Shown: positions 48,261-61,120 of the stretch, in pieces
How positions within the stretch are numbered: the first letter of the stretch is position 1
Layout: every line of letters begins with the position of its first letter
Assembly (NCBI GenBank): GCA_003342895.1
Contig: PTFA01000050.1
Location: 129,681 to 193,680, forward strand
From: Casuarius casuarius
Taxonomy: Eukaryota > Chordata > Aves > Casuariiformes > Casuariidae
Direction of reading: 5' to 3'
DNA: 64,000 bases
Translations under genes and position numbers: made by a program
The notes under the pieces: model-generated
The model's input: the letters and a program-made list of their open reading frames with translations, nothing else
Told to the model about the DNA's origin: nothing
The model's database searches: none

Positions 48261-49893
48261 GGAAAAGCTAGTAAGAAAACAAATATATTTTTATTTCTGC
48301 ACAGAAACTTCCATGCTCCTAATGAAAAAGCCTTGTTAAAACCAAGGTATTAAAAGCTGGCAGCACAGCAGAATAGACACCATAGCTGCATAAAACCAAA
48401 ACTGCCTGTGCACTGTCCCTTTAAGGATAAACAAAACGAAATGTCCCCAAGAAAGAAACCAGGTCCTTAATTTTGACATTTCCTTTTTTGGTAGGCAGGT
48501 TTCTGGTACTAGTAGAGCTAATAACCTATTTGCTCAGGATTCACTAAAGAACAAAGCAAAACTAAAATCTCCAGTCTATGAATGTTAACGTTTCTGACAG
48601 TGATTTTCTTTTCACATTTGTCAAGTTTAAAATTCAGAGCTTTATATATAGGTGCTGCTATATTTGTACTGTAGATTGACTGCCTTGGACAACTGATGTG
48701 TTTAATAGCAGCGTACGGGCCTCAGTACTAGAGCCTGCTCCTTTGATATAGGCAGGTGACTCCTAACGTTTCTTGATGGGTTGTGGGGGCCGCCTGAGAG
48801 AAAAGTTGAATTGTTGCAAAGTAATTTCTCAGGTCCTCTGATGTTTTTTATTGAGTGCTTTGATCTTTGTTCTGCAGATGTGGAAATAGCATTGTCTACA
48901 ACCTGTAGGCGTTCTCTGCACTTTTTCAACTAATTGTTTCGTGCAGCTGACAGCAAGATGCAAATTTACTCAGATCTGTCTACAAAGAGGCTTCTATTCC
49001 ACCTGGCCTTTTTTGTGCAGTCAAACAATGTTATTTTTACCCACTTCTAAAAATTGATCCTGCGCATACCTTTTTACATGCCTGCTTGCTTTCCCCACTC
49101 CCAGATGTCACCAGCTCCCTGCCTGTGCCGCAACACCCGTCCCGGCTGCCGTGCTGGGGACTGAGTCGCGCAGGACCGGACTAGCAGCTCGAGACAGAAA
49201 CCGAATGCCAAAGCTGGGAAGTCCCTGGTCTGCAGAGCGGGCACCGAGTGTCACATGCTGATTATCCACTTCTTACACAGTGATTTACATGCTGATGGTG
49301 CAGTCGGGTAATTACTTAGACATACACCCTCTGTGTTTTAAACTAGACAGCCCAGATGCTGGTAGCAGACTAGCCCCAGCAGCCTGGAAGCTGGGGAAAT
49401 GTGTCGGTGGTCAGCATGAGGGGGGTCCTGTGCTATGATAACTGCTATCTGAGCTAGCTAGCTTTAAAAAGTGCCAACATCCCTGTACTAGATGATGCAA
49501 TTTGTCAGTGTTGAAATACCCAAATCTAAGAACATCAGATGCTTCTCCTTACATGTGAACTTAAGAGGAGGGTAGTTCTCAGCCTTCTCCGTAAGGGTAA
49601 TTTTCACCTTTTTTATAAGCTGCTCCTTGTGCCCTGCTACATTTGTACAATGCTCTTATGTGTGAGGAGAATGTTTCTGAACAGTCTGGAGAATCCGAAC
49701 ATCTCATCACTTTTACATCCAAATGTAATTTAATTGCGTTTCTGAGTTTTTTGAAGACGTTGGATCCTTTTCAGCAATCCTCTCACCTAATGCAGCTAAA
49801 TTTCCACTTGAATTTGATGTGAAATATGCTTAAATAAGGAGTACCTTGAAGATTCAGGTCCCATCCTTCTATGTCATTAGTAGTTATTAACTT
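48261..49893. other. Non-coding DNA, no gene seen
   Basis: Mixed sequence with a mild GC-richer part at 49090-49260. No gene or repeat family was recognised. Confidence 0.6.
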
Positions 49894-49924
49894 GATTTCC
49901 AAAAGTGCTGAGCACCTAGAGCTC
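49894..49924 (+). mobile_element. Short DNA-element relic
   Basis: The 'gatttccaaaagtgctgagc' segment followed by 'acctagagctc' matches the remembered end of a palindromic sauropsid element whose ends read like 'attttcagaggtgctgagca'. Only one arm is visible. Confidence 0.4.
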
Positions 49925-52900
49925 TTAGGAGAGATTAGCACAGGAACTGCTGATACTAAACTCTTCTTCTAGAGAGTGTACACTACCTCAAAGTCATCGA
50001 TAGTGGCTAGGTGTAAGGAAAGCCACTTCCACCCGGTGCTCACCTTCCTAGCTGCTCAGTGGCATGAGGAAGAGGGCTGCGAGGATGGCCAGCCGACTGG
50101 CTGTGATTTTGGGCGTATTTGGGAAAACTAGAAGGGGTGTATTACTCCGATCCGATGATGCTGAGACTATTGATGGTACTGCATATGTCTGTGCACAAAG
50201 TTTGGAGCTTGCTGACTCCTCATCTGCTGTTCACAGCAGATAATAGCAGAGCATCATACTTAGGGGTTAGCTTGCTTCTACTTCTTTAAAAATAGGAAAT
50301 ACAGCACCCTGATACGACACTGAAGAGGAATAACCCAGAATACAGGAAACGTTAAGAGTTGTATTCTAGTTCATTCATGCGCAGCATTTGCTATTGGTAC
50401 GTTCTTTGTTAAATATGTATTTTAAAACTACTAGGTTTGGATGTTTAATATTGGCCTCTGCTGCTTATGGGCTGTAGCCTGCAAAAGATTCCTAACCCTT
50501 TTTCTGAAGGCTTGAAGATATGGCAAGCCTGGTGATGCTGGTATAACCCTGGAAAAATAAACAGCCAAAATGTAGACTGGCTTCATTTAGATCATGAAAT
50601 ACACCTTGGTAGCACAAGTTTACTGTATATCACAGACTAGCTAAAATAGGGAAAAATGACCCATTTCAATTTATTCAGCTTCCAAGTTCTGTGCTCGGTT
50701 TCTTTGTCTTTTTGCTGCTTGCTGTCATTGTTATACATTCTGCTAGTAAGAAATTGGACCTGTAAATAACTACGCCCCAAATTAAATTAATTTTCAAATG
50801 ATTTTGATATAACTTGAAATGAAAATTCCAGAAGCCTTTTATGGTGTAAAATATGTTCACATAAATAAGCATAAACATATGTACTCATATGTATGTGTGT
50901 GTGTATATATATATATATGCATAAAAATATATAATGAGTCTAGATATTAATCATGTTTTTTAGAAAAGAATGTCACAATATATTCAGATGCAGTAATATA
51001 TTACTTTTCTTATTGCTTTAAAAAGCCCTGAATTCTTGTAGAATAAGGTTTAGTGGATCAAACATCCCCTTTCCTCTCGTTTATCAGCCTTTTGATCTTG
51101 TGTCAGTTCTAAATGTTGGCATGCCTAGGCCGTAACAGTGTACTGCAAGATCACAAAAAGGCACAGTTATATCTTTAAAAACTTATGGGCATCCTGGTGC
51201 TACATCGCAGTGTAGCTTAGCAGATGTGGTATTGAGTTCCCCCAAGTCTTCACTACCCCTTTGTCTATTATTTTTTTATAGTTTTGTTCTGCATTCCTTC
51301 CACTCAACCTCAAGTACATGGAAGCCTGTTAGTTTATTACTTACATATGTCTGCACCCTTTTACCTCAGCAGGGAAAGACAAAATATTGAGGAGGACTGT
51401 AGGTTCGGGATGGTCAGCTAATCCTTCCCCACCTTGAACTAATCGCCAGGCTGATGTGTTATTGTGCTGGGCTCTGTTCTTCAGTGCATTGCCAGTGGGG
51501 TTTCAATTTGTAGAAGCATAAACAGATACTAAAGTAAAAAGAATGGTGCAGTGATTTGTTAGCAGAGTTCAGATCAAATTATCACAGTGGTCCCCTGCTG
51601 ACAATCCTAACAATTACCTCCTTTTTCTTGGTCTTTTAAATATTTTCTGTTTCACTTACGTCTTTGTAAATACTGTGTTCTCACTGTGTTTTATTTATTT
51701 ACCTATATAGGTGAAAGAAATTGAACCTCTAACTTTCATTGAAATGGCTGAACTTTCTATGTGTTTTGTCCTAACTTAGGTGCATTAAGAAGTTTTAGTT
51801 CTCTTTTTAAAAAAACTCAGCAAGGTAACCAAAAGTGTTTCAGTTTCCTGGTGAGTATATGTTTTTATAAAATTTTCTATCCTTTATAGCTTGATCATGA
51901 CAGTACAGTACTTGCTGGAATTTAAAAACTTTTGAGAACAGCAGCTACTAAATAGAAAATGAATAGAAATTTGTAGATATTGAATCAACATTAAGATTTT
52001 AAAGCATTTGAGTCTTATTCTGAAAGCAAACTGTGGGTGTCAGTAGATATTATTCTCCTCCTGTGGAATGTAGTCACTTGATGTTCTGCACAAGTTGTCT
52101 AGAATTAACTTCAACATTTGTTTCCACTCTTTTTCTTCCCTTCCCTGTTTTCAACTCTTGACTTTCACTCTTGCATAGTTACATTTGTCTGCTTCTTACA
52201 ATTCTAGTGGGACTGATTTATCATCATTTGCTAACATATCTGTCTCAAAATCTGAGCTTTGATCAGCTTGTATTTTATAACTTACATCTGTTCTATGTTT
52301 AACCTTTTGTAATGCTGTTTTTCAAAAATATTATCTAGTATAACAAAAGAATCATGTTGGTCTAAGCATTCTGTTAAACCTGAAGGAAAAAAGAAAAGGA
52401 AAATCCTACATACCTGTCTAATTTGCCATATTTTTGTTACTGTTTCGTAGTCTCTTTTTCATTAAATCTATAAATCTGTCACTCTCTACCTTTTCTCTGT
52501 GACCTCTGCTGAACTATAAACTCCATCTTCCTATTCCTCCTCTAGCCTTTTTTCCGCTAATACAGCTTGTCGTACTTCACAACACCACCACCGGAAATAT
52601 CACTGCTCTGGCCCATTTGCTGCTGCAGAGTCCAGCTCTGGCTTCCGGAAAGGTAAATGTGGCAATTAAAAGTACTCCCATAGTGGGCAGCAGGAAAGCA
52701 GAGAGCTTCTTGTTTTTGAATAAAACTTACTGAACTAAAAATTCTGTCGGGAACCAACCTACTGGCATGAATCCTCCCACAAAGGTGAGTCCTTGAAGTG
52801 AGATAGATGGATGGTGAGTTTGCTGAAGCACTGAGATAATTCCATATTTTCTGTTGCTACCTAATCTGTCTTCAAGAAAGGAGGTTTTATTTAAAATGAC

Positions 52901-54054
52901 TCACCTTGGGACTGACTCCATCCTGGGTCAGACCGAGTAACACTTACATCCAGGCAGGAGTGAGAGATACACGATCAAGACTAAGCCTTCAGAAAGTTGT
53001 AAACCGTTCCCCAGGTTGTGAATAAATGAACCTTACCTAGCACTGAGAAGGCTGATAACATTGGTGAAATAATAAGACATTCCTGTTGAGGATTCTTTTT
53101 CTCTTCTCTTTCTTGCTCAGATGTAAGGGGGAACATCAGCCCTATTCTACTTCCCTTTTGAGGGAAGCGTAGCTGGCATACAAGGGCCATCAGGAGGGTA
53201 ATGCTGCCCCATGCTCCTCATGGAGAAATGCCGGAGGCCCCCATTGCCTCTTCCCTGCACAGCTGTAAGTGCACAAGGACAGAGCAGGCTGGGGGAAGGC
53301 AGCGGTATGCCTATAACTCAGCTATGTGCCAGCTTCTGGGAAGCTTCTGAAATCCTGGGCTAAGCCAGGCCGTAGCCCTAGCAGGCAGGTAAACTGCCGG
53401 ATCCTGACTGCATCGGTGCATGGATGAATCTGGCCTCAGCACTCATAATAAGAGAAGTACCACCCACGAAAGTTTAAGTAATTCCAACTCACATGTTTTT
53501 CCAGGGAGTACAGTTCAGCAGAGACTTTTATTACAAATGGAAGTTTTATTAGCTTAGGGACTAAGTTCAACCTTGGCAAAAAATGGATTCAGAGGGAGCT
53601 GTGCTTGCTTGTATCAGAGCAGGTTTTCTGAAGTGGAGATGCACAATGTTGAAGAGCTATAAATTCTGAGCCAGCAAGGACATTACAAAAGGCAGATGGC
53701 TATCTGGCTATCGCCAGAATGGCATCAGTTCATTCAAAAAGATTATGTGCCATGGGAAAAGATTAGTTAGCTTAGTTGCAAATAGCTTAGAAAACTTGGG
53801 CAGGTATGTTGAGAATGGATCAGTGCCAGTAAATACACCTGTATAGTGATTAATTGGAAAAAGTGAACCGAAGAGTGACCTTTCAGGTAGAAAGTAACAT
53901 ACGGTATAATCAATGTATTTGGAGTGTACTTGGATAAAAGGAAAAAAGTGGGACGATAGTCAATAATATGAGCAGTTAATGCATGAGAGGTGGTCATAGT
54001 TCTAGAATACAAGAGTAACATTTACTCTTCTTTGCCACTTAAACCACTTCACAA
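49925..54054. other. Non-coding DNA, no gene seen
   Basis: AT-rich to mixed DNA containing the TG/TA microsatellite at 50889. The 53160-53430 part is GC-richer and the 53540-54020 part looks unique. No gene or family was recognised. Confidence 0.55.
50889..50919. repeat. TG/TA dinucleotide microsatellite
   Basis: TGTATGTGTGTGTGTATATATATATATATG-type simple repeat. No coding role. Confidence 0.9.
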
Positions 54055-54145
54055 GAGAGGCATGCATCACTGTCCCTGGTTATAAGCAGGGAAATGAAGT
54101 GGCAGATCCAGGAACGGAATTTTTGTTTCCTGGATCCCTTCCAAT
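54055..54145 (+). mobile_element. Weak MIR-like fragment
   Basis: A 'gaaatgaagtggcagatcca' segment followed by 'ggaacggaat' and a 'tcctggatccc' segment loosely follows the 3' half of MIR-type SINEs. Divergence is high and the match is weaker than at 33011. Confidence 0.25.
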
Positions 54146-55165
54146 ACTGTAAATGCAAGACTGGTGGGATAGCAATGGACTATTCTATACACAGATTTAC
54201 CTAGTAAAAGTCTATATAGTAGATATTCATCCCACTTCATTTTTGTCTGGGAGTCTGCAAGAGTCTGTCCTGCATGATTTAATCTGAGAAACCATCCACT
54301 GTTGCCAAAATGTTTAAATTTGTTTTGGTAAATTCTTTTATGGAGCTCTTGTTGTTTGTTTCTATATAATTCTTTCTAAGAAGATGTAAATGTTGAGATA
54401 ATTTATTAAAAGTAAAACAGAAACACGCTATTTTCCTTTTTCAAATGGGCATTTAATGGTGCACCATGCTATCTTATCCGTATGAATGAGCTGGGCTAAT
54501 TCATTTCCTGTTTTCCATGTGTGCCGGTCATAGCCAGGCCAGAGCTGTGTGTTCCTCTGCAACAGCCCCAGCTGACTTGTGGTTTTTGATTTGATTTTTG
54601 TTTTGGCAGTATACCTGCATATGCAGCTCCTGCCTTGAAGACGGTATAGGAGTGCTGGCTAAAAGTTACGGAATGTATTTTTTGCTCAGAGAACTTCACA
54701 AAATGTTAATCTTTGAAAAATGCAGAAGCCCATTAAAGATAAAGAACATAAACAAGCGTAAAGCACTTCTTAAAGTCTTTGACAAAGGTCGCAGGTGTAG
54801 GGAGGTCAAAGTGATATCTTGTTCTTCTAAATATTTCAACAGATAGACAGACTTTTGATTGCATTATCTATTAAAAAATTGCTTTGAACCTTCCGCCAAT
54901 GCAGACCACTTGTGCTTTCTCAAACCAACAAAGGTTCGGTCAGCAGATAAGAATTTCTGACCATGGAAGGGCAGCTGCTTTCCTTTCATCTTTCCTCTGG
55001 TGTGTACATGAAATGTTTGCTTAGCCTGGCCCTGCTATCATGAGGACCTTTTTTTTTTCTTAATCCTCCCTCTAATTTGAATCCTACACCCAGTCTGCAA
55101 ATAAGACATGAAGAAAATTTAGATTTCAGCAGTGCAGGCTTAATCCGGCTGGATGCTGAGCACTT
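54146..55165. other. Non-coding DNA, no gene seen
   Basis: AT-rich DNA with a forward frame of 82 codons (54598) that has no recognised domain. Confidence 0.55.
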
Positions 55166-55270
55166 CAGCTCCAGTTCAGCACAATACTTAGCCTTATCTG
55201 ACTATGCATTTGCTTATCTGCAAGCCTAAACTTAAGCACATGATTAAATGCTCTGATTGATTAGGACTAA
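55166..55270 (+). mobile_element. DNA-element (MITE-like) relic
   Basis: A 'ccagttcagcacaatactta' start and an 'aacttaagcacatgattaaa' stretch match the family of the relic at 47541, in a more decayed form. Confidence 0.4.
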
Positions 55271-56585
55271 TGATCCTTACTGAAATACTGAGCCCTGTGA
55301 GAGAAGTTTGCTTTACAAGCAATTTTGCTGTTGTTTTTCTTCTATTGTTACTTACTACCAGAGGAGGTAATTAAGGAAATGTTTGTTTTAAGAGCACCAG
55401 AGCAATTTATGTAAAATTTTTATCTGATTCTTGAAAATCCACTTGTGACCAGTCCTGTGTTTACTAGTCTTTTATTAAATACTTTTCTTCAAAAGCAAAC
55501 ATGATCTCTAGAAATTGTGCCGATGATATCCAGGTATGTCTTTTCCTTCTCAAGATGCTTAATCTATGTGCAATGTTAATGAGAAAAATATTAAGACAAA
55601 ATGCGTAAAATTGCTTCCTAGAAAGGTTCAATCTATATGTAAATGTAGAGCTGAATACAAGAGAACTGGCTAACAGTATCCTGAAGGAAAGATGGTATTC
55701 ACATAGACTGGATCATTATAAATGTATGCTTTTGGGTGCTGTCCACTTTAACATTATATGGTTTCTTAATGAAAAAAAAAAGTGTTTTGCTTTACTACTT
55801 TGTCTGTCTGTCTGTCTTTTTCTTTTTTTTTTTAATCAACTAAGTCTGCTGGAGTAGTGTGATGAAAACTGGATGAAAGATTGAGTTGGAGGTTGCTGAT
55901 TTTTGTGTGGTTCCTGGAGAGGATGAATGGAAGGCAATACCAGGTCAACTAATGATTTATGAGGTTTTGACTTCCATAGATGTTTAATAAGGATCTCCTG
56001 CCTGCATGCCACCTTGCTTGAAACAGTGTGGAAATCAAAACTCAAAGAGTGTGTTTAAACAGGGAGATGGCCGTCTTCCCTGTGAAGGCAAATGTTGCCT
56101 TAGCAAACAAGCTTTCCCAGGCAGATGCTGGGCAGGGAACTGTGAAGTTCTTCTATCTGTGTCTTGGAATAAGGCAGCACACTGAGAGGTGCTTTAAGCA
56201 TTGATTTCTAAATACCCAGTTAAGTCGCATCAGACCAGAGGACAGTAACTAAGGAGAACAACTCCTTCCGTTTTGTCGACGAATTCTTCTGGATGGATTA
56301 GTTATGGGCAAGGTGTCTCACTGACCTGCCCATGTCATCCTAACCACCACAGGAGACCCTTTGTGGGACCTTATAAAGAAAGAAAGGGAGAGAGTAGGCA
56401 GATATATGAAGGACAAGGCAGCAATTGAACACCACATTTTCTGAGGGCTGCGAGGATCTTTTTACCCTACCAGGATTCCATTAAATTTGTTTAGCATTAA
56501 ACTGGAAGTATTTTAAGCTACCGAACTCTGGAAGAGGAGCCATGTGCTTTCATGATACTCAAACTTTGATCCTAAGTTGCTGTAA
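55271..56585. other. Non-coding DNA, no gene seen
   Basis: AT-rich sequence with a TGTC tetranucleotide run and adjoining T tract at 55801-55833. No gene was recognised. Confidence 0.55.
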
Positions 56586-56638
56586 GGCTCCGGTTCAGCA
56601 AAACGCTTAAGTATGTGCTTGATTTTAAATACATGAAT
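56586..56638 (+). mobile_element. DNA-element relic, first arm
   Basis: A 'ccggttcagcaaaacgctta' start and 'agtatgtgcttgatttta' follow the arm of the same palindromic family. The matching second arm may be at 56770-56812, separated by about 130 bases of other sequence. Confidence 0.5.
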
Positions 56639-56769
56639 ACTTATGTGACAGAATGGTCAAGAGCAGCATAAAGTCTGCTTTGCCTCACAACTAAGCCACT
56701 ATGTAACGTAAGAGTATGGTATATTATCAGTCTGGTGCACCTATTTCTAAACAAACTAGCCTTGGAAAT

Positions 56770-56812
56770 GCATTCACTCAAGTCAGTGGGATTTAAATAC
56801 ATACTTAATTTA
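56770..56812 (+). mobile_element. DNA-element relic, second arm
   Basis: A 'cactcaagtcagtgggattt' segment and 'aaatacatacttaattta' resemble the centre and returning arm of the same family as 56586-56638. Confidence 0.4.
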
Positions 56813-56957
56813 GGAAGAGCAAGGGAAGAGTGCATATGCTTGATTTATATGCAGTTTATCTTCTGGTGGCCTAAATAGCTTCTCTCACATCCCGATTTAA
56901 ATTCTTAGGATTTTAAATATTTCCCTCCAAGACTTACAGTTTTTCTGGAAACACTGC

Positions 56958-56976
56958 TTTTTTTTTTTTTTTTTTT
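56958..56976. repeat. 19-base poly(T) tract
   Basis: An uninterrupted run of 19 T residues. It may be slippage-derived or a poly(A) tail of a reverse-strand retroposed sequence, though no body was recognised. Confidence 0.9.
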
Positions 56977-57740
56977 AATAATGCCATTATGCGATGTCCT
57001 TCAGATTTTTTTTTTAATATCTGTGCATTTAATGAATAATAGCAAGGTCTTCCTTCCTCATCTTCTATTGACTGAGGACTTTTTTCTGCATCTTGTCTAC
57101 AACTACGTGTTTTATGCTCTAATGCCTTGTGTACAGAAGTCTGTTTGTGGTTATTTTCCAGATTTGTGTAAATAATGAAATTTGAGCTAGTTGTTTCAAT
57201 GTTGAAAATTTGTATTGTTTCATGACAAATCACTAACTCAGAATCCAGAGGGAATGAAGATGCAGAGAACCGTGTTCTGTTTTCCAGAGAGGCTGACGTG
57301 ATTACATTGGTGATGCATGGGCCTGGAGTTTTTCACAGGGGTAAATTTAAAGTAGTCCTGATCTGGTGCCAGTGGAATCGACAAGAGCTTTGTAATTTAC
57401 TGCAGGGTATGCAGAATCAGGAACAAATGAAAAATGTAAATTAGGAAATCCAAATATTTTGGAATTAATTCTCCACAGAGTAACAGTATTTCAGTGGTGC
57501 TTTTATTTTTTTTTCTTCACTATCCTTCCATACCATTAAGATTTTTCTGTAAAGAGGATAAAGTTTAACAGTGGCTTTCTTTGCTTATTTTCCTTAACAC
57601 CCATTTTTTCAAAGGAGGCTAAATGTTTCTGTCTTAGACTTTTATGTTGTCAAGCCTATCACTGATGGTCCAGTGTGGCTACTATATGACGTGTAAGGGG
57701 ATTTGGCGGTTTTAGTGTCAAGAGCGACTGTAAGGTCTTG

Positions 57741-57781
57741 CAGGTCTGATTTCCTGCATTACACAGGTCATAGAATTTGAT
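57741..57781 (+). mobile_element. CR1-related 3' fragment
   Basis: A 'caggtctgatttcctgcatt' segment followed by 'acacaggtcatagaatttg' matches the 3' part of old CR1-type retroposons of sauropsids. It is short and diverged. Confidence 0.55.
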
Positions 57782-59320
57782 GATGGTCGCAGAAGGACCC
57801 CATAATAGCTCTATAAAGACAGAAACAGAATACCAGGGGGGAAAAACATATCATCAACAGTACTAGTCAACAATGGGTTGAGAAAATGCTTTTTTGATTG
57901 TTTTACACATGGTTGTACCAGTAAGTCTGTAGTTCCAGTGATGACAAAACTCTAGGAAATGGATTGGATCTGTTAAGTCTGAGCACGAAAAGAAAGTTCT
58001 CAAGTTATTTCACCCAAAAGCTGTATGTGGGATTCTGCCTCTCAAGTAATTGTCGATCTCTTTACCAGTCCTATCCATGTGGTGGAACAGGGCCCACACC
58101 AACCAGGATGGGAAGAAGGGAAGTGCTGCCATCATTACATCCAAACATACTGCATTTGCTCACTAACTGCGGTAAGTTCAGATGTAACGCGGTGTCCTGT
58201 GTTTGAGCTAAATTTAATTTCTATGATCAAAAGATAACATTTTGTTACTGTTGCAACATTTCAGTTGCTGAGATGCCTTTTAATTATGCCGATCAAAGTG
58301 TCATTGAGTATACGCAGCTCATATTGGCTGTGATTGCCTGACGTATTCTGCACTATGTCATATCTAACCTTTTGTGATGGTTAAACATTCATTTATACTG
58401 ACTAGAGTGCCTGACAGTCTTACATCATAAAGCGTTTTATTCAGTGCAAATTAGGATTCAGTACAGTCCTCTGTGGGGGATTTTCCCACTAATGACATAT
58501 GTAAATAGCACTCATTCATTCTAATAGTAGGGGAAAGGTACAGAAGCATGCAGATCTCCTAATGAATCTGTGTTATACCTCAGATGAAAGGAAAACAATG
58601 TGTTTTTCACATGTTAATTTTGTTATCTGCACATGCCGTGTTCCCCTCAACTCCCTCAAAGTTGAGATACACAGAATCAGATTTATAGAGCCTTTATGTT
58701 CACAAAGACAGTTTGTCAGAGGTACCCATGCATGCACACTTTTGGTAACAATATGGAATCCCTTACGTCCATAAAGAAAAGGAAGAAATACAGCCATGTT
58801 ATTCAAATGTAAACGCATTAAATTGGGCCATTCATTGTGTGTATATATGTGTGCGTGTGTAAAACTTTTTCCCTGCTCTTTTTCTGGCAGCATAACATAC
58901 AGTTTTACCTCTCTAACAAAGCCTGATGGCTTCTGTAACTTTATTACAGTTGTACTTTTATGACCACGTGCCCACATGTGCTACAAAGAGTACCCTTCTT
59001 CAAGATTATAGCTTTTGTCAGCTACTCTGCCATGTTTTGTATTTATTTAATAATAATAACTTGCTTGGTTTTAAAAGACCCACAGTGAGGATATTTGAGT
59101 CTTAACATTTATGAATGAGGAGTCAATTTTCTGTCAATTTTCTTTGGCTTTTAATTTTTGAGGGGCTTTCTTTAGTTTTCTCCTTTTGTGTGGGCTTAAT
59201 GGATAAGTCAGCTACGAGCAGGAGTATATATACTGTCATTCCATGTAGCTATCATAATTATTACTTTCCTCTCTGTGGAGGTTCTTTGCCTAGTTCTGTC
59301 CGTGTTTTTGAAAGTCTCTT
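57782..59320. other. Non-coding DNA, no gene seen
   Basis: AT-rich sequence. A reverse frame of 134 codons (58573-58977) has no recognised domain and overlaps a forward frame. A small TG microsatellite lies near 58838-58860. Confidence 0.55.
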
Positions 59321-59591
59321 GCAGCCAGGGCCCATCCCACCGCCCCACGAGGGAGTGGGGCAGCCCCAGCCCCAGGCATGGGGCACCTTGGTGGGGCCAG
59401 GGCCAGGCTGAGGCCCCAAGGGCCCATGGCCAAGCTAGGGCAGGGTTGTGGCATGGCTGGAGCTCAGCACCACTGCAGCTTCATGGGGCGAGGACTGATG
59501 ACCCTGGGCTGGGCAGGCTGAGTAGGGTGGAGGCCCCAGGTGAGCCTAGTCAGGGCCATTAGGAGCTATTAGTGCACTCAAGGCCCTGACT
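59321..59591. repeat. GC-rich, CpG-poor block with strong stems
   Basis: About 270 bases rich in GGGGC, GCCCC and CCAGG-type words but with few CpG sites, unlike the CpG islands elsewhere. It contains short perfect inverted repeats: GCCCCAC/GTGGGGC (near 59342-59361) and AGTCAGGGCC/GGCCCTGACT (59548-59557 with 59582-59591). It could be a decayed GC-rich minisatellite or an unrecognised repeat. The frames that cross it (up to 98 codons) are compositional. Confidence 0.5.
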
Positions 59592-60779
59592 GAAACCAGC
59601 ATTTTTCAGCTGAAAAATTCTAGTCTTAATTACAGTTCAGGAAGCTTCAGAGTGGGAGTTGGCTGTGTGGGAACTGGACAATGATTGGCATCTTCTAGGC
59701 TCTGAGTTCCAGTGTGTGCAATGCAGGCAGTTAGGGCAATAAATAAAGTAAATGAAGAAGGAGGATGCATATGCTGTTGAAGGTAAAGCTAACTTGCAGA
59801 GCCAAGAAGCAGAAAAAGGTTTGACCACAGGCAGTTTAGCAGGGAAGAGGTGAAGCAGACCTTCCCATTGCAGTGGTGCTAAAGGGAAAGCAGGAGGAAA
59901 GACCTCTCCTTCCCCTGTTCCTCTACGTTTTTAGAGGAGACGGTTGCGAAGGAAGGACGAGAAGGGCGCTCTACCTAGCGCTGCAGCCACGCGGCAGATA
60001 AAGATTTCTTCTTGTGGGATAAAGTGAGAGGTGCCAGTGAAAAAGGTTAGTGCTTCCTGTCGGCAGTGGGACAAAAGCAGAGAGGTTAAGGTTCATGCCC
60101 TGGGGGAAACAAGGATGGGCTCTGATCCTCTCTGAGTGAGGAGTGCCAAGGGTTTGTCATTTCTGCTGAGCTTTGTCTCTGAACAGGTCCTCACCACTTG
60201 CCCACAAAGCATTTGGCTGGTTTGATTTTGGCCCCTGCATACCTGGACGCTGTTCCTGGCAGTAGGCTGGATTTTGCACAGTACATTTACAGAGAGCTTG
60301 GAGTTATAGGAGGTATCGCACGGTCGAGTCAACTTGAAATCAGGTCCTCTCCTAGTCAAGAGTTAATAATGTTTCTTTTAAAGTCAGTGGCAAAACCCTT
60401 TTGGCTTTGGTGGGGAAAAAAAGCTCTCTAATTCTGCTAATTACTCTATCATTCATGGGGAGTGCTGAGACTGCCTTTCTGTAAAAGGAGAACATTTCTG
60501 ACTTTTATAATGTGTTTTATTTATTTCATCTTGGAAGAGTATGAATTGCCTGTTGTGAATTTTGGTGTTTTCTTCTTGTGCACTGATGAAGAACAATAAA
60601 TTTGCCATGAAAAAAGAGAAGTCTTTTCTTTTAGCTAAGGTTTAAATGTTTGTTTTTTAAAAAAGCAGCAGTCTAATGCTGTATAAACACTATAGGCAGA
60701 ATAGTTACGAATGGTATTCTTTATTTTTTGCTTTGAGGAATGTGTGATGTTTCTTCAATTTTGTTTTGAGTTAAACTTG
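59592..60779. other. Non-coding DNA, no gene seen
   Basis: Mixed sequence with a mild CpG cluster at 59940-60000. Frames up to 88 codons have no recognised domain. Confidence 0.55.
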
Positions 60780-61120
60780 ATGCAGACATCAACTGTAAAT
60801 GGGTCAGGCAGTCATTAAAGTGAACAGTTGGCCACATTTGTGCTAACTCTAGTCTTTTTGTTTTTTGCCAGAGGAAAAAGAATTCTAATTTCTATCAGTC
60901 TAAATTGTGCTGGGCAGCATTATCAGCTGGAAAGACCCCTCTGATTTGACAGGCCCCACTGTATGATGATTAATTACTACTCAGCTTCATTGGACTTTTC
61001 TAATTTCCTTTTGCCACTAGCTGTAGGCAACAAGCGATAAGTACTGCTCTTATTATTTTGTGCAAAGGAAAATGTCTATTACTGCTCTGTCCTACAAGTA
61101 ATCAGAATAAAAAGACAGCT
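60780..61120. promoter_or_regulatory. Candidate conserved regulatory element
   Basis: Complex, repeat-free segment with a TALE-type TTGACAGG (60946-60953) next to a paired-type homeodomain GATTAATTAC (60968-60977). TATCAG and CAGCTG cores lie nearby. This pairing of motifs is typical of developmental enhancers in vertebrate gene deserts. Conservation could not be checked. Confidence 0.25.

Noticed and set aside
47976..48353. Forward open frame of 125 codons
   Set aside because: Its centre is a CpG patch with open frames on both strands, and no recognisable domain or splice structure.
53160..53430. Possible repeat ending in 'gatgaatctggcc'
   Set aside because: Only the terminal motif resembles a known element end; no second end or body was recognised.
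57325..57435. Possible palindromic DNA-element relic
   Set aside because: The arms are too diverged to pair convincingly.
58573..58977. Reverse open frame of 134 codons
   Set aside because: AT-balanced DNA can yield one such frame by chance in 64 kb. No domain was recognised and a forward frame overlaps it.
60060..60140. Possible MIR-like fragment
   Set aside because: The 'agcagagaggttaagg' segment is suggestive, but the rest does not follow the family.
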